64,000 nucleotides of DNA from AP-15 sp963732095 (GCA_963732095.1 CAVSZA010000052.1:186001-250000); one strand, 5' to 3'. Shown: positions 7,542-16,396, counted from the stretch's first letter. A program made the numbers and translations. The notes: generated by a model not told the origin, from the sequence alone.

Positions 7542-7593
7542 AATCGTATGCTATCTCGGAGCATGAGGCTAGTATGCAGACAGAACCCCGCAA

Positions 7594-7866
7594 GTGCGTC
7601 GGAGATCTTATTGCTCGGGCACGCCGCCCAGATAGGGTGCGTTTTATGGTTGTTCTAGACTATTTCCGCTGTTTGCTGGCTGTTATGGCTGGCTGTTCTT
7701 CGCTGTTATCCCTTCGCCGCCATACGCGGAACGCGAGCATTTCCGCGGCTTCCGTCGGTCCGCTGGCTGTAAATTCGCTGCATTAACAGCGAGATCAGTG
7801 CTACAGAGACAGTTGCGTTTGGAGCCATCTACCCTCACTGCGGCACCCTTTGGGGCGCGGCGCCCG
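7594..7866. other. Gene-free stretch
   Basis: I see no credible gene here. The stretch is rich in GCTGGCTGTTATGGCTGGCTG-like repeats around 7674-7700 and is AT-richer than its surroundings; it probably holds the promoter of the DUF202 gene. Confidence 0.4.
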
Positions 7867-8253
7867 ATGATCGAGCGGTATAGCGACCACGCGGCGAATG
7901 AGCGGACGTTTCTTGCCTGGGTGCGCACGGCGATCGCCATCATGGCGTTTGGCTTTCTGGTCCAGAAGTTCGATCTGTTCCTGCGGATCGCGGCCTCGTC
8001 CCTGGCCGCGCAACCCTCGACGGCGCGCAGCCAGATCGTCGGCGACGTCGCCGGCCTGCTGCTGATCGTGCTGGGCGGCGTGATGATGGCTCTCGCCGCG
8101 ATCCGCTTCCGCAAGACGGCGCTCGAAATCGATGCCAAAGAGCTGCGGCCGGGCCCCGGTACGCGGCTGGATATTACACTCGTGGCGCTGCTTCTTCTGC
8201 TGGGAACCATCCTGTTCATCTATCTGGTGTACACGGTAACCAGTCGGCTCTGA
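7867..8253 (+). CDS. DUF202 (YidH-like) inner-membrane protein
   Basis: A 128-residue membrane protein. ATG 7867 is chosen because the product then begins with the family signature MIERYSDHAANERTFLAWVR; an in-frame GTG at 7798 would add an unconserved leader, and neither start has a strong ribosome site. Three hydrophobic segments are visible: TAIAIMAFGFLVQKF, VAGLLLIVLGGVMMALAAI and ITLVALLLLLGTILFIYLVY. The conserved NERTFLAWVRT lies just before the first helix. The function of DUF202 proteins is not established. It stands alone, convergent with pfkA, with 28 bp between the stops. Confidence 0.85.
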   Translation: MIERYSDHAANERTFLAWVRTAIAIMAFGFLVQKFDLFLRIAASSLAAQPSTARSQIVGDVAGLLLIVLGGVMMALAAIRFRKTALEIDAKELRPGPGTRLDITLVALLLLLGTILFIYLVYTVTSRL

Positions 8254-8281
8254 GCAAGCCTTTGCAAAACACGTTGCGCAG

Positions 8282-9253
8282 TCACTTTGCGAGAATGCGC
8301 GCGAGTTCCACCAGTTCTGTATCTACCGGCTTGGTGCGTCCGACGATGTCGGCAAGCGGCGTTCGCGTCACCTCGTTCTTCTGATAGCCGACCAATACGC
8401 CGGTCTCGCCATTGCTCAGGGCCTTGACGGCATTGACGCCCAACCGCGTAGCCAACAGGCGATCGAAGGCGCTGGGCGGAGCGCCGCGCACGACGTGCCC
8501 CAAGGTCGTGGCACGCAGCTCAAAACCTGCCCTCTGCTTGTCGGCGTCGAAATAAGCGAGGATCTTGGCGGCATTTTCTTTGACGCCTTCGGCAATCACC
8601 ACGATTGCATGCGTTTTGCCGCGCTCGAATGCGGCGCGCAGCCGCTGCGCAATTTCGCTTGCCGGTACCTCGAACTCAGGAATTGAGATGACTTCTGCGC
8701 CGCCCGCGAGACCCGCCATTATTGCCAGGTAGCCGCAGTCTCTTCCCATTGTTTCGACCAAAAAAGCGCGATTGTGCGAGGAGCCGGTCGTGCGCAAGTG
8801 GTCGATCGCGCCTAGCGTGACGTTGATGGCGGTGTCGCAGCCGATCGTAATGTCAGTCCCGAACAGGTCGTTGTCGATCGTGGACGCGATGCCGACCACG
8901 TGGACCCCGAGCTGGCTGAGCATGTGCGAGCCCGCCTGAGATCCGTTGCCGCCAATGACCACGACACCATCGACGCCCCATTGCGCGAGGTTGCGAAGCG
9001 CCTTGGACCGGCCACTCTCCTCACGAAATTCCGCCGATCGAGCACTGCCCAGAAACGTGCCGCCGACCTGAATGATGCCGCCTACATCTCGCGCACTGAG
9101 TTGTCGGAACTGGCCTTCGACCAGGCCCTGCCAACCCTGGCGCACTCCGTAGACCGTCATGCCCAGGTCGAGCGCGCTGCGCGTGACAGCGCGTATGGCC
9201 GCATTCATGCCGGGGGCGTCACCACCACTCGTTAGAACCGCAATCTGCCTCAT
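8282..9253 (-). CDS. pfkA: 6-phosphofructokinase (ATP-dependent type)
   Basis: A 323-residue PfkA-family enzyme, the usual bacterial length, converting fructose 6-phosphate to fructose 1,6-bisphosphate. Visible are the nucleotide loop SGGDAPGMNAAIRA, the catalytic TIDND (proton-acceptor Asp), MGRDCGYLA and the RATTLGHVVRG effector/substrate segment. Two departures from E. coli PfkA are notable: GGDGS reads GGNGS, keeping the Gly that marks ATP users but replacing the Mg-binding Asp by Asn, and the PGT before IDND reads AST (not the Lys of pyrophosphate enzymes). It lies near tkt and gap. Many Alphaproteobacteria lack PFK, so its presence implies a working Embden-Meyerhof route. The phosphoryl donor should be tested. 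Confidence 0.93.
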   Translation of the reverse strand: MRQIAVLTSGGDAPGMNAAIRAVTRSALDLGMTVYGVRQGWQGLVEGQFRQLSARDVGGIIQVGGTFLGSARSAEFREESGRSKALRNLAQWGVDGVVVIGGNGSQAGSHMLSQLGVHVVGIASTIDNDLFGTDITIGCDTAINVTLGAIDHLRTTGSSHNRAFLVETMGRDCGYLAIMAGLAGGAEVISIPEFEVPASEIAQRLRAAFERGKTHAIVVIAEGVKENAAKILAYFDADKQRAGFELRATTLGHVVRGAPPSAFDRLLATRLGVNAVKALSNGETGVLVGYQKNEVTRTPLADIVGRTKPVDTELVELARILAK

Positions 9254-9357
9254 GTGCCCGACATGGTCCCCCTATCCTCTCACCAGAGCGTGCAGTCGGC
9301 ATGCCAACCCGGGCAAAGATCGTCGCGGCACTCCCGGCTACGACATAGCCCCTCTCG

Positions 9358-9759
9358 TCATCCGAGGGTTCGCGGGTCGTCGATGGCGAAGGTGAGATGC
9401 TGGGTCGGCTGAGGGGTCGCGGTCATTAGGCTCACGCCGTCCGGCGCCTCAAAGCGGTGCCATGCCCCTTGCGGAACGATCACCACCATCCCCGCTTTGA
9501 GCGCATGGGATTGCGGCCCGTCATCCGTCATGATGTGGAAGGTCACCGCGCCGTCGACGATCTGCACGATCTCGTCGCCGTTCGGGTGACGCTCCCACGG
9601 GCCTTCGCCCGAGAATTTCGCGACGTTGATGGCGCTGTCGCGGTACGGCGCCAGTCGCGCGAAGGCACCCGCCCGATCGGACTCGGGCGTTTCTGGGGTG
9701 CGTCCGCGCAACATCTTCAGCTTGGCGAACTCAGCGTTGAGATCGAGGATGGTCAGCAT
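9358..9759 (-). CDS. Small cupin-domain protein
   Basis: A 133-residue single-domain cupin. The two cupin motifs are visible: WERHPNGDEIVQIVDGAVTF (metal ligands His and Glu) and MVVIVPQGAWHRFEAPDGV (His ligand). Such proteins bind a divalent metal and act as small isomerases, dioxygenases or sensors; the substrate cannot be read from sequence. The first 40 residues carry LRGRTPETPESDRAGAFARL, a lead-in found in many uncharacterised proteobacterial cupins. It is divergent from tkt across 295 bp and separated from pfkA by 104 bp. Confidence 0.85.
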   Translation of the reverse strand: MLTILDLNAEFAKLKMLRGRTPETPESDRAGAFARLAPYRDSAINVAKFSGEGPWERHPNGDEIVQIVDGAVTFHIMTDDGPQSHALKAGMVVIVPQGAWHRFEAPDGVSLMTATPQPTQHLTFAIDDPRTLG

Positions 9760-10054
9760 TCTTCCCTCCGATTGCTGGACAGGCGCAATTGCTTGACAGG
9801 CATGCCGTGACGGCGCCCGAAGAATAGCCGTAATTGGGTGGTAAACCCATCATCGCGGTTACCGGCCAGGCGCCCTCGATGACACTCTTCTACCTGCTCC
9901 CCGGAAACCTTTCCTGCTGCCACTCTAAAACCCCGAGGGTTTCTGCGCCTCACGCGCTCATCCCTCCTGTTCTTTATCTGTTTTATCACGCAGGCGTGCG
10001 GCGGGCCGAACGCCGCCAGCTTGCTCTCGCGCCTGCGGTAACTATCTTGCCGTG
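9760..10054. other. Intergenic region between cupin gene and tkt
   Basis: No gene is credible. The region holds an ATTGGGTGGTAAACCCAT inverted repeat near 9832-9850 and an AT-rich TTCTTTATCTGTTTTATC stretch (9970-9987) that could serve the tkt promoter. I found no riboswitch consensus. Confidence 0.4.
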
Positions 10055-12079
10055 ATGAGTACCGACACCCCACCAGCCGCTACGGCCTCTCCACTCCCCG
10101 CGCCGCGGGACCCGAAATTCCGCCGCATGGCAAATGCGATCCGAGCGCTCGCCATGGATGCGGTCGAGCAGGCGAAGTCGGGACATCCCGGCATGCCAAT
10201 GGGCATGGCCGATGTCGCGACGGTCCTGTTCACGCAGTTTCTGCGGTTTGACCCGCAGGCGCCGGATTGGCCGGACCGCGACCGCTTTGTGCTGTCTGCC
10301 GGTCACGGCTCGATGCTGCTCTATGCGCTGTTGCACCTGACCGGCTACGCCGACATGACCCTCGACGAGCTCGAGCGCTTCCGGCAGCTCGGCAGCCGCA
10401 CCGCCGGACATCCCGAGCGGGGGCACGCGGCCGGCATCGAGACCACGACCGGGCCGCTCGGGCAGGGGATCGGGAATTCGGTCGGCATGGCGCTCGCCGA
10501 GCGGATGCTGGCGGCCGAGTTCGGCGAAGATATCGTCGATCACCACACTTACGTTATCGCCAGCGACGGCGACCTGATGGAGGGGGTCAGCCACGAGGCG
10601 GCCTCGCTCGCCGGCCATCTCGGCCTCGCCAAGCTGATCGTGTTCTACGACGACAATTCGATTTCGATCGACGGCCCGACCGAGCTGTCGTTCTCCGACG
10701 ACCCGCTGCTGCGGTTCCGGGGCTATGGCTGGGCGGCCGAACGGACCGACGGCCACGATCACGCGGCCGTTGCCGACGCTATCCGGCGGGCACAGAACAG
10801 CGATCGTCCAAACCTCATTGCCTGCCGCACGACGATCGCCTTCGGAGCGCCGACCAAGGCCGGAACTGCCGCGGCGCACGGCTCGCCACTCGGCGCCGCC
10901 GAGATCGCCGGGGCGCGCCAGCGGCTCGGGTGGAGCGAGCCGCCTTTTGTGATTCCCGAAGACATCCGCGCGGAATGGCGCGCGGCCGGCGACCGCGGCG
11001 AACCCGTACGCCGCGCCTGGGTAGCGCGCCTCAACGCCCTTGCCGGGGAGCGCCGTGCCGAATTCCTGCGTCGCCAGCGCGGAGAGTTGCCGCCCGGCCT
11101 CGATCAAGCGATCGCGAAGGTCTGCCACGACTTCCGGCAGGCAAATGCGAAAATCGCGACGCGCCAGGCCTCGGGGACAGTGCTCGATACCTTGACCCGG
11201 GTCGTTCCGGAGCTGGTCGGCGGCTCGGCCGACCTCACACCCTCGAACAACACCAAGGCCAAGGACCAGAAGGACGTCCGCCGCGGCGACTATTCCGGCC
11301 GCTATATCCGATACGGAGTGCGCGAGCACGGGATGGCGGCTGCGATGAACGGCATCGCGGTGCATGGTGGGTTGATCCCTTATGGCGGGACGTTCCTCAC
11401 GTTTTCCGATTATGCCCGGCCCTCTATCCGGCTGGCCGCCTTCATGGGGGTCCGCGTCATTTACGTGATGACGCACGACTCGATCGGGCTCGGCGAGGAC
11501 GGCCCGACCCATCAGCCGGTCGAGCATTTGGCCGCGTTGCGGGCGATGCCGGGGCTTTACGTGTACCGCCCAGGCGACCCGATCGAGACCGCCGAGTGCT
11601 GGGCGCTTGCACTGGAGCGGCGCGACGGACCCTCCTTGCTCGCTCTGACCCGCCAATCGCTCCCGCTGCTGCGACGCGAGCCAGATGCGGAAAACCGATC
11701 GGCGCGCGGCGCCTATGTGCTGGCCGAGGCTGGTGGTGAGCGCCAAGTCACGCTGCTCGCGACGGGCTCCGAGGTCTGCGTCGCGATCGCCGCTCGCGAG
11801 ACATTGGCGCAGCACGGGATCCGCGCGGCCGTCGTTTCGATGCCCTGCTGGGAGATCTTCGACAAGGCGCCGAGGGAGTACCAAGACGCGGTGCTCGGCT
11901 CGGCGCCGCGTGTCGGCGTCGAGGCTGCCGTGCGGTTTGGCTGGGACCGCTGGCTGGGAGCACGCGGCGCTTTCATCGGCATGGACGGTTTCGGCGCCTC
12001 GGCACCCGGCGAGGCGCTCTTCCCGCATTTCGGCATTACGCCCGAAAAGGTTGCGCAGGCGGCTCGCTCGCTCCTATAG
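10055..12079 (+). CDS. tkt: Transketolase
   Basis: A 674-residue thiamine-diphosphate enzyme of the pentose-phosphate and, where present, Calvin cycles, moving two-carbon units between sugar phosphates. Recognised are KSGHPGMPMGMADVA, SAGHGSMLLYALLHLTG, the TPP motif GDGDLMEGVSHEAASLAGHL ending in VFYDDN, and the catalytic-glutamate segment IRYGVREHGMAAAMNG followed by THDSIGLGEDGPTHQP. GTG 10052 and ATG 10055 are adjacent; ATG is preferred. No strong ribosome site is seen. The gene is followed 28 bp later by gap on the same strand, a classical tkt-gap arrangement, so the two are probably co-transcribed. Confidence 0.97.
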   Translation: MSTDTPPAATASPLPAPRDPKFRRMANAIRALAMDAVEQAKSGHPGMPMGMADVATVLFTQFLRFDPQAPDWPDRDRFVLSAGHGSMLLYALLHLTGYADMTLDELERFRQLGSRTAGHPERGHAAGIETTTGPLGQGIGNSVGMALAERMLAAEFGEDIVDHHTYVIASDGDLMEGVSHEAASLAGHLGLAKLIVFYDDNSISIDGPTELSFSDDPLLRFRGYGWAAERTDGHDHAAVADAIRRAQNSDRPNLIACRTTIAFGAPTKAGTAAAHGSPLGAAEIAGARQRLGWSEPPFVIPEDIRAEWRAAGDRGEPVRRAWVARLNALAGERRAEFLRRQRGELPPGLDQAIAKVCHDFRQANAKIATRQASGTVLDTLTRVVPELVGGSADLTPSNNTKAKDQKDVRRGDYSGRYIRYGVREHGMAAAMNGIAVHGGLIPYGGTFLTFSDYARPSIRLAAFMGVRVIYVMTHDSIGLGEDGPTHQPVEHLAALRAMPGLYVYRPGDPIETAECWALALERRDGPSLLALTRQSLPLLRREPDAENRSARGAYVLAEAGGERQVTLLATGSEVCVAIAARETLAQHGIRAAVVSMPCWEIFDKAPREYQDAVLGSAPRVGVEAAVRFGWDRWLGARGAFIGMDGFGASAPGEALFPHFGITPEKVAQAARSLL

Positions 12080-12107
12080 ATCGGCGAGAGCTTTGGGAGG
12101 ATGAACC

Positions 12108-13118
12108 ATGGCGGTACGGGTTGCGATCAACGGCTTTGGCCGTATTGGCCGGCTGGTCTTGCGGGCGGCATACGAACACAAGAGCAGCGCGATCGAGGTC
12201 GTCGGGATCAACGATCTGGGCCCGGTCGAAACCAACGCGCATTTGCTGCGGTATGACAGTGTGCACGGCCGTTTTCCGGGCGAAGTCACGACCGGCGACA
12301 ATTGGATGGATATCGGCCGCGGAAAGATCCGCGTCACCGCCGAGCGTGATCCCGCCAAGCTGCCGTGGCGCGAGCTCGGGGTCGAAGTCGCGCTCGAATG
12401 CACCGGCATCTTTACGAAGCGCGAGGCCGCGGCGAAGCATCTCGAAGCCGGCGCCAAGCGCGTCGTCATATCGGCGCCGGCCGATGGCGCGGACATGACG
12501 ATCGTGCTGGGCGTCAATCAGGAAGATCTGAAGCCCGAGCACAAGGTCATCTCGAACGCGTCGTGCACGACCAACTGTTTCGCGCCGGTGGCCTATGTCC
12601 TGCATCAGGGCATCGGCATCGAGCGCGGCTATATGACGACAATCCACTCCTATACGAGCGATCAATCGCTGGTCGACGGCTTGCACAGCGACCTGCGCCG
12701 CGCCCGCACGGCGGCCCAGTCGATGATCCCCACTTCGACCGGGGCGGCAAGGGCTGTCGGCCTCGTCTTGCCGGCGCTCAAGGGCAAGCTCGACGGAACA
12801 GCGATCCGTGTGCCGACCGCAAACGTGTCCCTGATCGATTTCACGTTCGACGCAGCCCGCGACACCTCGGGCGACGAGGTCAACTCCTTGATGGAAGAGG
12901 CGTCCCGTTCCAACCGGCTGCGCGGCATCCTCGGGATCAACAAGGCGCCGACAGTCTCGGTCGACTTCAATCACGACCCGCACAGCTCCACCTTCGACGT
13001 GACGCAGACCCAAGTCCTCGACAAGCGGTTCGTCCGCGTTCTGTCGTGGTACGACAACGAATGGGGCTTCTCAAACCGGATGGTTGAGGTCGCCGCCTAT
13101 TTCGGCGGGCTCGCCTGA
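12108..13118 (+). CDS. gap: Type I glyceraldehyde-3-phosphate dehydrogenase
   Basis: A 336-residue enzyme oxidising glyceraldehyde 3-phosphate to 1,3-bisphosphoglycerate with NAD(P). ATG 12108 follows a good GGGAGGATG ribosome site. The Rossmann start INGFGRIGRLVLRA, the catalytic Cys153 in SNASCTTNCFAP and the activating His180 (TTIHSYTSDQ) are intact, as are STGAARAVGLVLPALKGKLD and the SWYDNEWGFSNRMVE C-terminus. The VGINDLGPVETNAHL segment at the end of the second strand carries Asn-Asp as in NAD-preferring enzymes. It follows tkt by 28 bp; a small conserved gene overlaps its stop codon. Confidence 0.97.
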   Translation: MAVRVAINGFGRIGRLVLRAAYEHKSSAIEVVGINDLGPVETNAHLLRYDSVHGRFPGEVTTGDNWMDIGRGKIRVTAERDPAKLPWRELGVEVALECTGIFTKREAAAKHLEAGAKRVVISAPADGADMTIVLGVNQEDLKPEHKVISNASCTTNCFAPVAYVLHQGIGIERGYMTTIHSYTSDQSLVDGLHSDLRRARTAAQSMIPTSTGAARAVGLVLPALKGKLDGTAIRVPTANVSLIDFTFDAARDTSGDEVNSLMEEASRSNRLRGILGINKAPTVSVDFNHDPHSSTFDVTQTQVLDKRFVRVLSWYDNEWGFSNRMVEVAAYFGGLA

Positions 13119-13546
13119 ACCCTGACACTATCGCCACCATCGTCGTTCACACGCTCGCCCAAGCAATCGCCGCGCTGAGCGCCGCGGAGCGTGCCGGCCG
13201 TCCCATTCTGCTGGTCAGCGCCCCAGATGCCGGCGGCTACGTGGGTCCCAGCTGGTTCAAGGCGCTGGTGGCCGCGGCATGTGAGGCCGTCCCCGATGCC
13301 CGCTGCTCCAGTCTCCTCGACTGCGGTGACAATGTCGGCGCTGCACTGGGGGCGATCCGGGCGGAAGTGGAAGGTGTAATCTTCAAGGGCCGCCCGGATG
13401 TCGCAGACCGCCTTGCCGATATCGCGCGGCAACACGGCGTCCGCTTCGCGACGAAACGGCCGGCGGACGCCCTCGACCTCGCCGAGGATTTCTTTGCTTC
13501 GCAGGAACATCTCGAGAGGCGATGCGCCGAGTTCCTCGGGCAATGA
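13115..13546 (+). CDS. Conserved protein of unknown function downstream of gap
   Basis: The frame is open from 13088 to 13546 and contains no ATG, GTG or TTG before the GTG at 13241, yet the upstream codons look like protein: TLAQAIAALSAAERAGRPIL, LLVSAPDAGGYVGPSWF. A GTG start at 13241 would cut this conserved-looking strand in the middle, so translation probably begins upstream, perhaps at the CTG 13115-13117, which overlaps the gap stop codon (CTGA). The mature part, WFKALVAAACEAVPDARCSS then LLDCGDNVGAALGAIRAEVE, reads as a small alpha/beta domain. Function unknown; its position after gap suggests co-expression with glycolytic genes. The start is uncertain. Confidence 0.6.
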   Translation: MNPDTIATIVVHTLAQAIAALSAAERAGRPILLVSAPDAGGYVGPSWFKALVAAACEAVPDARCSSLLDCGDNVGAALGAIRAEVEGVIFKGRPDVADRLADIARQHGVRFATKRPADALDLAEDFFASQEHLERRCAEFLGQ

Positions 13547-13548
13547 CC

Positions 13549-14025
13549 TCAGACTTGCTCGGAGGACCGCTGGCGGGCCACCTCCGCGCGCACCCCGCTT
13601 CCGGCCATCATCATTTCCGTGGTGAATGCCGCGATTGCGCTGATCGTGCAAACAATCGCGAGCCCGAAGGTGGTGAACAACACCGAGGCGACCGTCGAAT
13701 TGCGCAATGCACCGACAAACAGCGTGAAGACCGACGCGCAAGTCGCGGCCGCCGCGATTGCGCCGAGCACTATCGCGGCGTCGAGCGCAATCGAGCGACG
13801 GCGCAGAGCCAAGAGTTGTCGAGCGAGATCCGCGTTGTCGTCGGGATCGGCCTGTTCCATCGCCTTGGTGATCTGCGCCACGACATCGGCGACCCGCCCC
13901 AGCCGCGTCGCGAACACGTTGAGCAGGGTTGCTATGCCCGAGAGCAGGAAGATCGGCGTCAGCGCCACCTGGATGACATGGGCGACCAGATCGAGTGACG
14001 AGTCGGGGTTGAGCAAGCCCTGCAT
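13549..14025 (-). CDS. DUF2721 family membrane protein
   Basis: A 158-residue protein. ATG 14025 is preferred: it lies 1 bp beyond the stop of the upstream beta-glucosidase gene, a GGGAG precedes it, and MQGLLNPDSSLDLVAHVIQVA is a typical family start. Three hydrophobic segments (ALTPIFLLSGIATLLNVF, AIVLGAIAAAATCASVFTLF, VLFTTFGLAIVCTISAIAAF) fit a DUF2721 membrane protein with a cytoplasmic loop (RLGRVADVVAQITKAMEQAD) between the first two. The role of the family is unknown. It forms a tight pair with the GH1 gene. Confidence 0.82.
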   Translation of the reverse strand: MQGLLNPDSSLDLVAHVIQVALTPIFLLSGIATLLNVFATRLGRVADVVAQITKAMEQADPDDNADLARQLLALRRRSIALDAAIVLGAIAAAATCASVFTLFVGALRNSTVASVLFTTFGLAIVCTISAIAAFTTEMMMAGSGVRAEVARQRSSEQV

Positions 14026-14026
14026 T

Positions 14027-15364
14027 TTACTCCCGCTCGAGCGGGGCGCCGTGGGCGAGTTCGGCATAAAAATGGAACGAGTCTTTGACCCGCCGTTCGA
14101 GCGTCACGAAATCGACGTGCACGAGACCGAACCTTCTGCTGTAGCCGAACGCCCACTCGAAATTGTCGAGCAGCGACCACACGAAATAGCCGCGGACCGG
14201 CACGCCCGCCTCGATCGCATCGAGCACAGCCCCGAGATAGCCGCCCAAATAGGCAATCCGCTGGTCGTCCCGGATCCGGCCGTCCGCGTCGATCCGGTCG
14301 GGAAAGGCTGCCCCGTTTTCGAGGATGTAAATCGGCAGATCGCCGGCGTAGCGTTCCTTCGCTTCGATCATCACCTGGCGGAACGCATCGGGCGCGATCT
14401 CCCAGCCCATTTCGGTGACCGGGGTTCCCGGTTCGGGGGGGACGGTCCCGACCTCGAACGGGTGGTCCGGGTCACGATGCACCCGCGATCGCGTGTAGTG
14501 GTTGAACGCGAAATAATCGAGCTTTTGCTTGATGATATCGAGATCGCCGGGCTGCAACAGCGGCTCCATTTCGCCAGCTAGCGGCTCGGGATAGGCGCCA
14601 TGAATCTGCGGGTCGGGGAAGGAGCGGTTCCACAGCGCGTCGAGCATGACCGCCGCGATCTCGTCTTCCTCACGCTCGCTGGCCGGCTCACGCGGGTGGA
14701 AGTTGTAGATGTTGCCGATCAGCAGATCGGCTCGCTCCGATCGCATCGCCTCCGTGCCCAACCCATGGGCAAGGTTCATGATGTGGATAGCCTTGAGCGC
14801 GCTCTCCCGGCCGCGAATGCCCGGGGCGTGCTTGCCTTCGCAATAGCCCAAGACGCTCGCAGCGTTCGGTTCGTTGAAGGTCGCCCAATGTTTGACCCGG
14901 TCGCCGAGCCGCCGCACGGTGATGGCGGCGTATTCGGCGAACCACGAGGCGGTGTCCCGGTTTTGCCAGCCACCGCGGTATTCGAGGGCCTGCGGCAAAT
15001 CCCAGTGGTAGAGGCAGACCCAGGGCTCGATGTTTTCCGCCATCACGGCATCGATCAGCCGGTCGTAGAATTCGAGGCCGTTGAGGTTCGACCTGCCGCG
15101 GCCCTCCGGCAGGATGCGCGGCCAAGCGGTGGACAGCCGATAGGCCCCGATGCCGAGCTCGCGCATCAGCGCGACGTCCTCGGGCCAGCGATGATAATGG
15201 TCGCAGGCCACATCGCCCGTATCCTCGCCAAGGATGTTGCCGGGCTGGTGGCTGAAAGTGTCCCAGATCGATGGCCCGCGTCCGTCCTCCCGGACCGCGC
15301 CGTCGATCTGGTAAGCCGAGGTCGAAGCGCCCCAGAGAAACCCGTCGGGGAAGCGTTCCGTCAT
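14027..15364 (-). CDS. Glycoside hydrolase family 1 beta-glucosidase
   Basis: A 445-residue GH1 enzyme of standard bacterial length, hydrolysing beta-glucosides or cello-oligosaccharides by retaining double displacement. The N-terminal family pattern FPDGFLWGASTSAYQIDGA is present. The acid/base is Glu165 in TFNEPN and the nucleophile Glu349 in ILENGAAF (usually ITENG). LSTAWPRILPEGRG and the substrate-binding WSLLDNFEWAFGYSRRFG are also intact. There is no signal peptide, so action is cytoplasmic, requiring uptake of the disaccharide. It is the first gene of a two-gene unit with the DUF2721 gene. The exact aglycone preference cannot be read. Confidence 0.95.
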   Translation of the reverse strand: MTERFPDGFLWGASTSAYQIDGAVREDGRGPSIWDTFSHQPGNILGEDTGDVACDHYHRWPEDVALMRELGIGAYRLSTAWPRILPEGRGRSNLNGLEFYDRLIDAVMAENIEPWVCLYHWDLPQALEYRGGWQNRDTASWFAEYAAITVRRLGDRVKHWATFNEPNAASVLGYCEGKHAPGIRGRESALKAIHIMNLAHGLGTEAMRSERADLLIGNIYNFHPREPASEREEDEIAAVMLDALWNRSFPDPQIHGAYPEPLAGEMEPLLQPGDLDIIKQKLDYFAFNHYTRSRVHRDPDHPFEVGTVPPEPGTPVTEMGWEIAPDAFRQVMIEAKERYAGDLPIYILENGAAFPDRIDADGRIRDDQRIAYLGGYLGAVLDAIEAGVPVRGYFVWSLLDNFEWAFGYSRRFGLVHVDFVTLERRVKDSFHFYAELAHGAPLERE

Positions 15365-15473
15365 GATGCCCCTTTCTTTTCCCGTCCAGTCAATTGGCCC
15401 TCGCCGCTAACAACTCGCCAATCATTTTCTGCGACACAAGCTCCCCGTGAGGTGCTCAGGAGCGTCGGCAGAA

Positions 15474-15704
15474 ATGGACAGTTTTCCGAACTGGGCTTGG
15501 TGGACGATCGCGGGCGGAATTCTGCTGAGCCCGGTATTCGCATTCCTGCTCGCCGTCGTGGCCGAGATCTTGATCGGCATTGTGACGCAAGGCGGCGTGC
15601 CTGCGCTCTTCGTCGTTGCCGGCGCGGTCATCTCGGGCTGTCTGCTGTTGCGCAAGCACCGGATACGCCCCGGGGCTGGCAATCTTCTGGGCGATCAGGG
15701 ATAG
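15474..15704 (+). CDS. Small two-helix membrane protein
   Basis: A 76-residue hydrophobic protein starting MDSFPNWAWWTIAGG, with two predicted membrane helices (GILLSPVFAFLLAVVAEILI and VPALFVVAGAVISGCLLL) and a basic end (RKHRIRPGAGN). An AGGAG lies 12 bp before the ATG. It diverges from the beta-glucosidase gene and its last ten bases overlap the 3' end of the convergent alkA gene. I do not recognise the family. Confidence 0.55.
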   Translation: MDSFPNWAWWTIAGGILLSPVFAFLLAVVAEILIGIVTQGGVPALFVVAGAVISGCLLLRKHRIRPGAGNLLGDQG

Positions 15705-16396
15705 AGCTCCGGCGGCAGGCGCGGTGCGACGCGTCCGCGGGCATGCAGATAGGACTGCCAGAAAAGGCAGGCCGCAACCGACCGCCAGGGCCGCCATGCT
15801 TCACCGCGGACCCGCAACTCGGCCTCGGCAGGCCGCGACCCGAGACCCAGCTGTTCGGCCATCGCAAGCTGCAAACCGAGATCGGCTGCCGGCCAGATGT
15901 CCGGGCGACCCAACGCAAAGAGCAGATAGATTTCGGCGCTCCACCGGCCGATGCCTCTGATTGCCAGCAAGCCCGCCAGAGCGGTTTCATCCGGGGCCGC
16001 CGCGAGCCCGGCAAAATCGAAACTGCCTCGTTCCACCGTCGCGGCGAGATCGCGCGCATACCCCATTTTCTGACGGCTGAAGCCGCATGAGCGCAAAGTT
16101 GCATCGTCGAGGGCCAGAAAGGTGGCGGGCGCGAGCGGGCGGCACAACCCGGCCAGTCTGTGGTACATCTTTGCCGCCGCGTCGATAGAGACCTGCTGCT
16201 CGAGGATGATATGCAGCAGGGTGCCAAACCCATTGCGGCGGCGGCGGAACCGCGGCGGGCCGGCGGTTCCCAGTATCGCGGCAAAGATCGGCTCGGCTGC
16301 GAGAGTCGAAATGCCCTCGGCGAGACCATGCGGCGCGTAGATCACATTCGGCTCGGATTGGCACCGCGCAGCCTCCCTCGTTAATTGCTGATCCAT
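15695..16396 (-). CDS. DNA-3-methyladenine glycosylase II (AlkA-like, HhH-GPD)
   Basis: A 233-residue base-excision repair glycosylase that removes alkylated purines. The HhH-GPD core is clear: ILEQQVSIDAAAKMYHRLA, the helix-hairpin-helix LLAIRGIGRWSAEIYLL, and the catalytic aspartate Asp172 in WPAADLGLQLA. No iron-sulfur cluster cysteines are seen, as expected for AlkA rather than EndoIII. It lacks the N-terminal domain of E. coli AlkA, so it is closer to the shorter AlkA2/MAG-type enzymes. The gene stands alone, convergent with the small membrane-protein gene and divergent from the DUF1499 gene. Confidence 0.9.
   Translation of the reverse strand: MDQQLTREAARCQSEPNVIYAPHGLAEGISTLAAEPIFAAILGTAGPPRFRRRRNGFGTLLHIILEQQVSIDAAAKMYHRLAGLCRPLAPATFLALDDATLRSCGFSRQKMGYARDLAATVERGSFDFAGLAAAPDETALAGLLAIRGIGRWSAEIYLLFALGRPDIWPAADLGLQLAMAEQLGLGSRPAEAELRVRGEAWRPWRSVAACLFWQSYLHARGRVAPRLPPELYP

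Noticed and set aside
9986..12028. 680-codon antisense frame over tkt
   Set aside because: Shadow of an intact transketolase; product lacks any recognisable motif.
15361..15797. Minus-strand frames opposite the small two-helix gene (15361-15543, 15422-15682, 15456-15797)
   Set aside because: They overlap each other and the better-supported plus-strand membrane protein and have no recognisable product.
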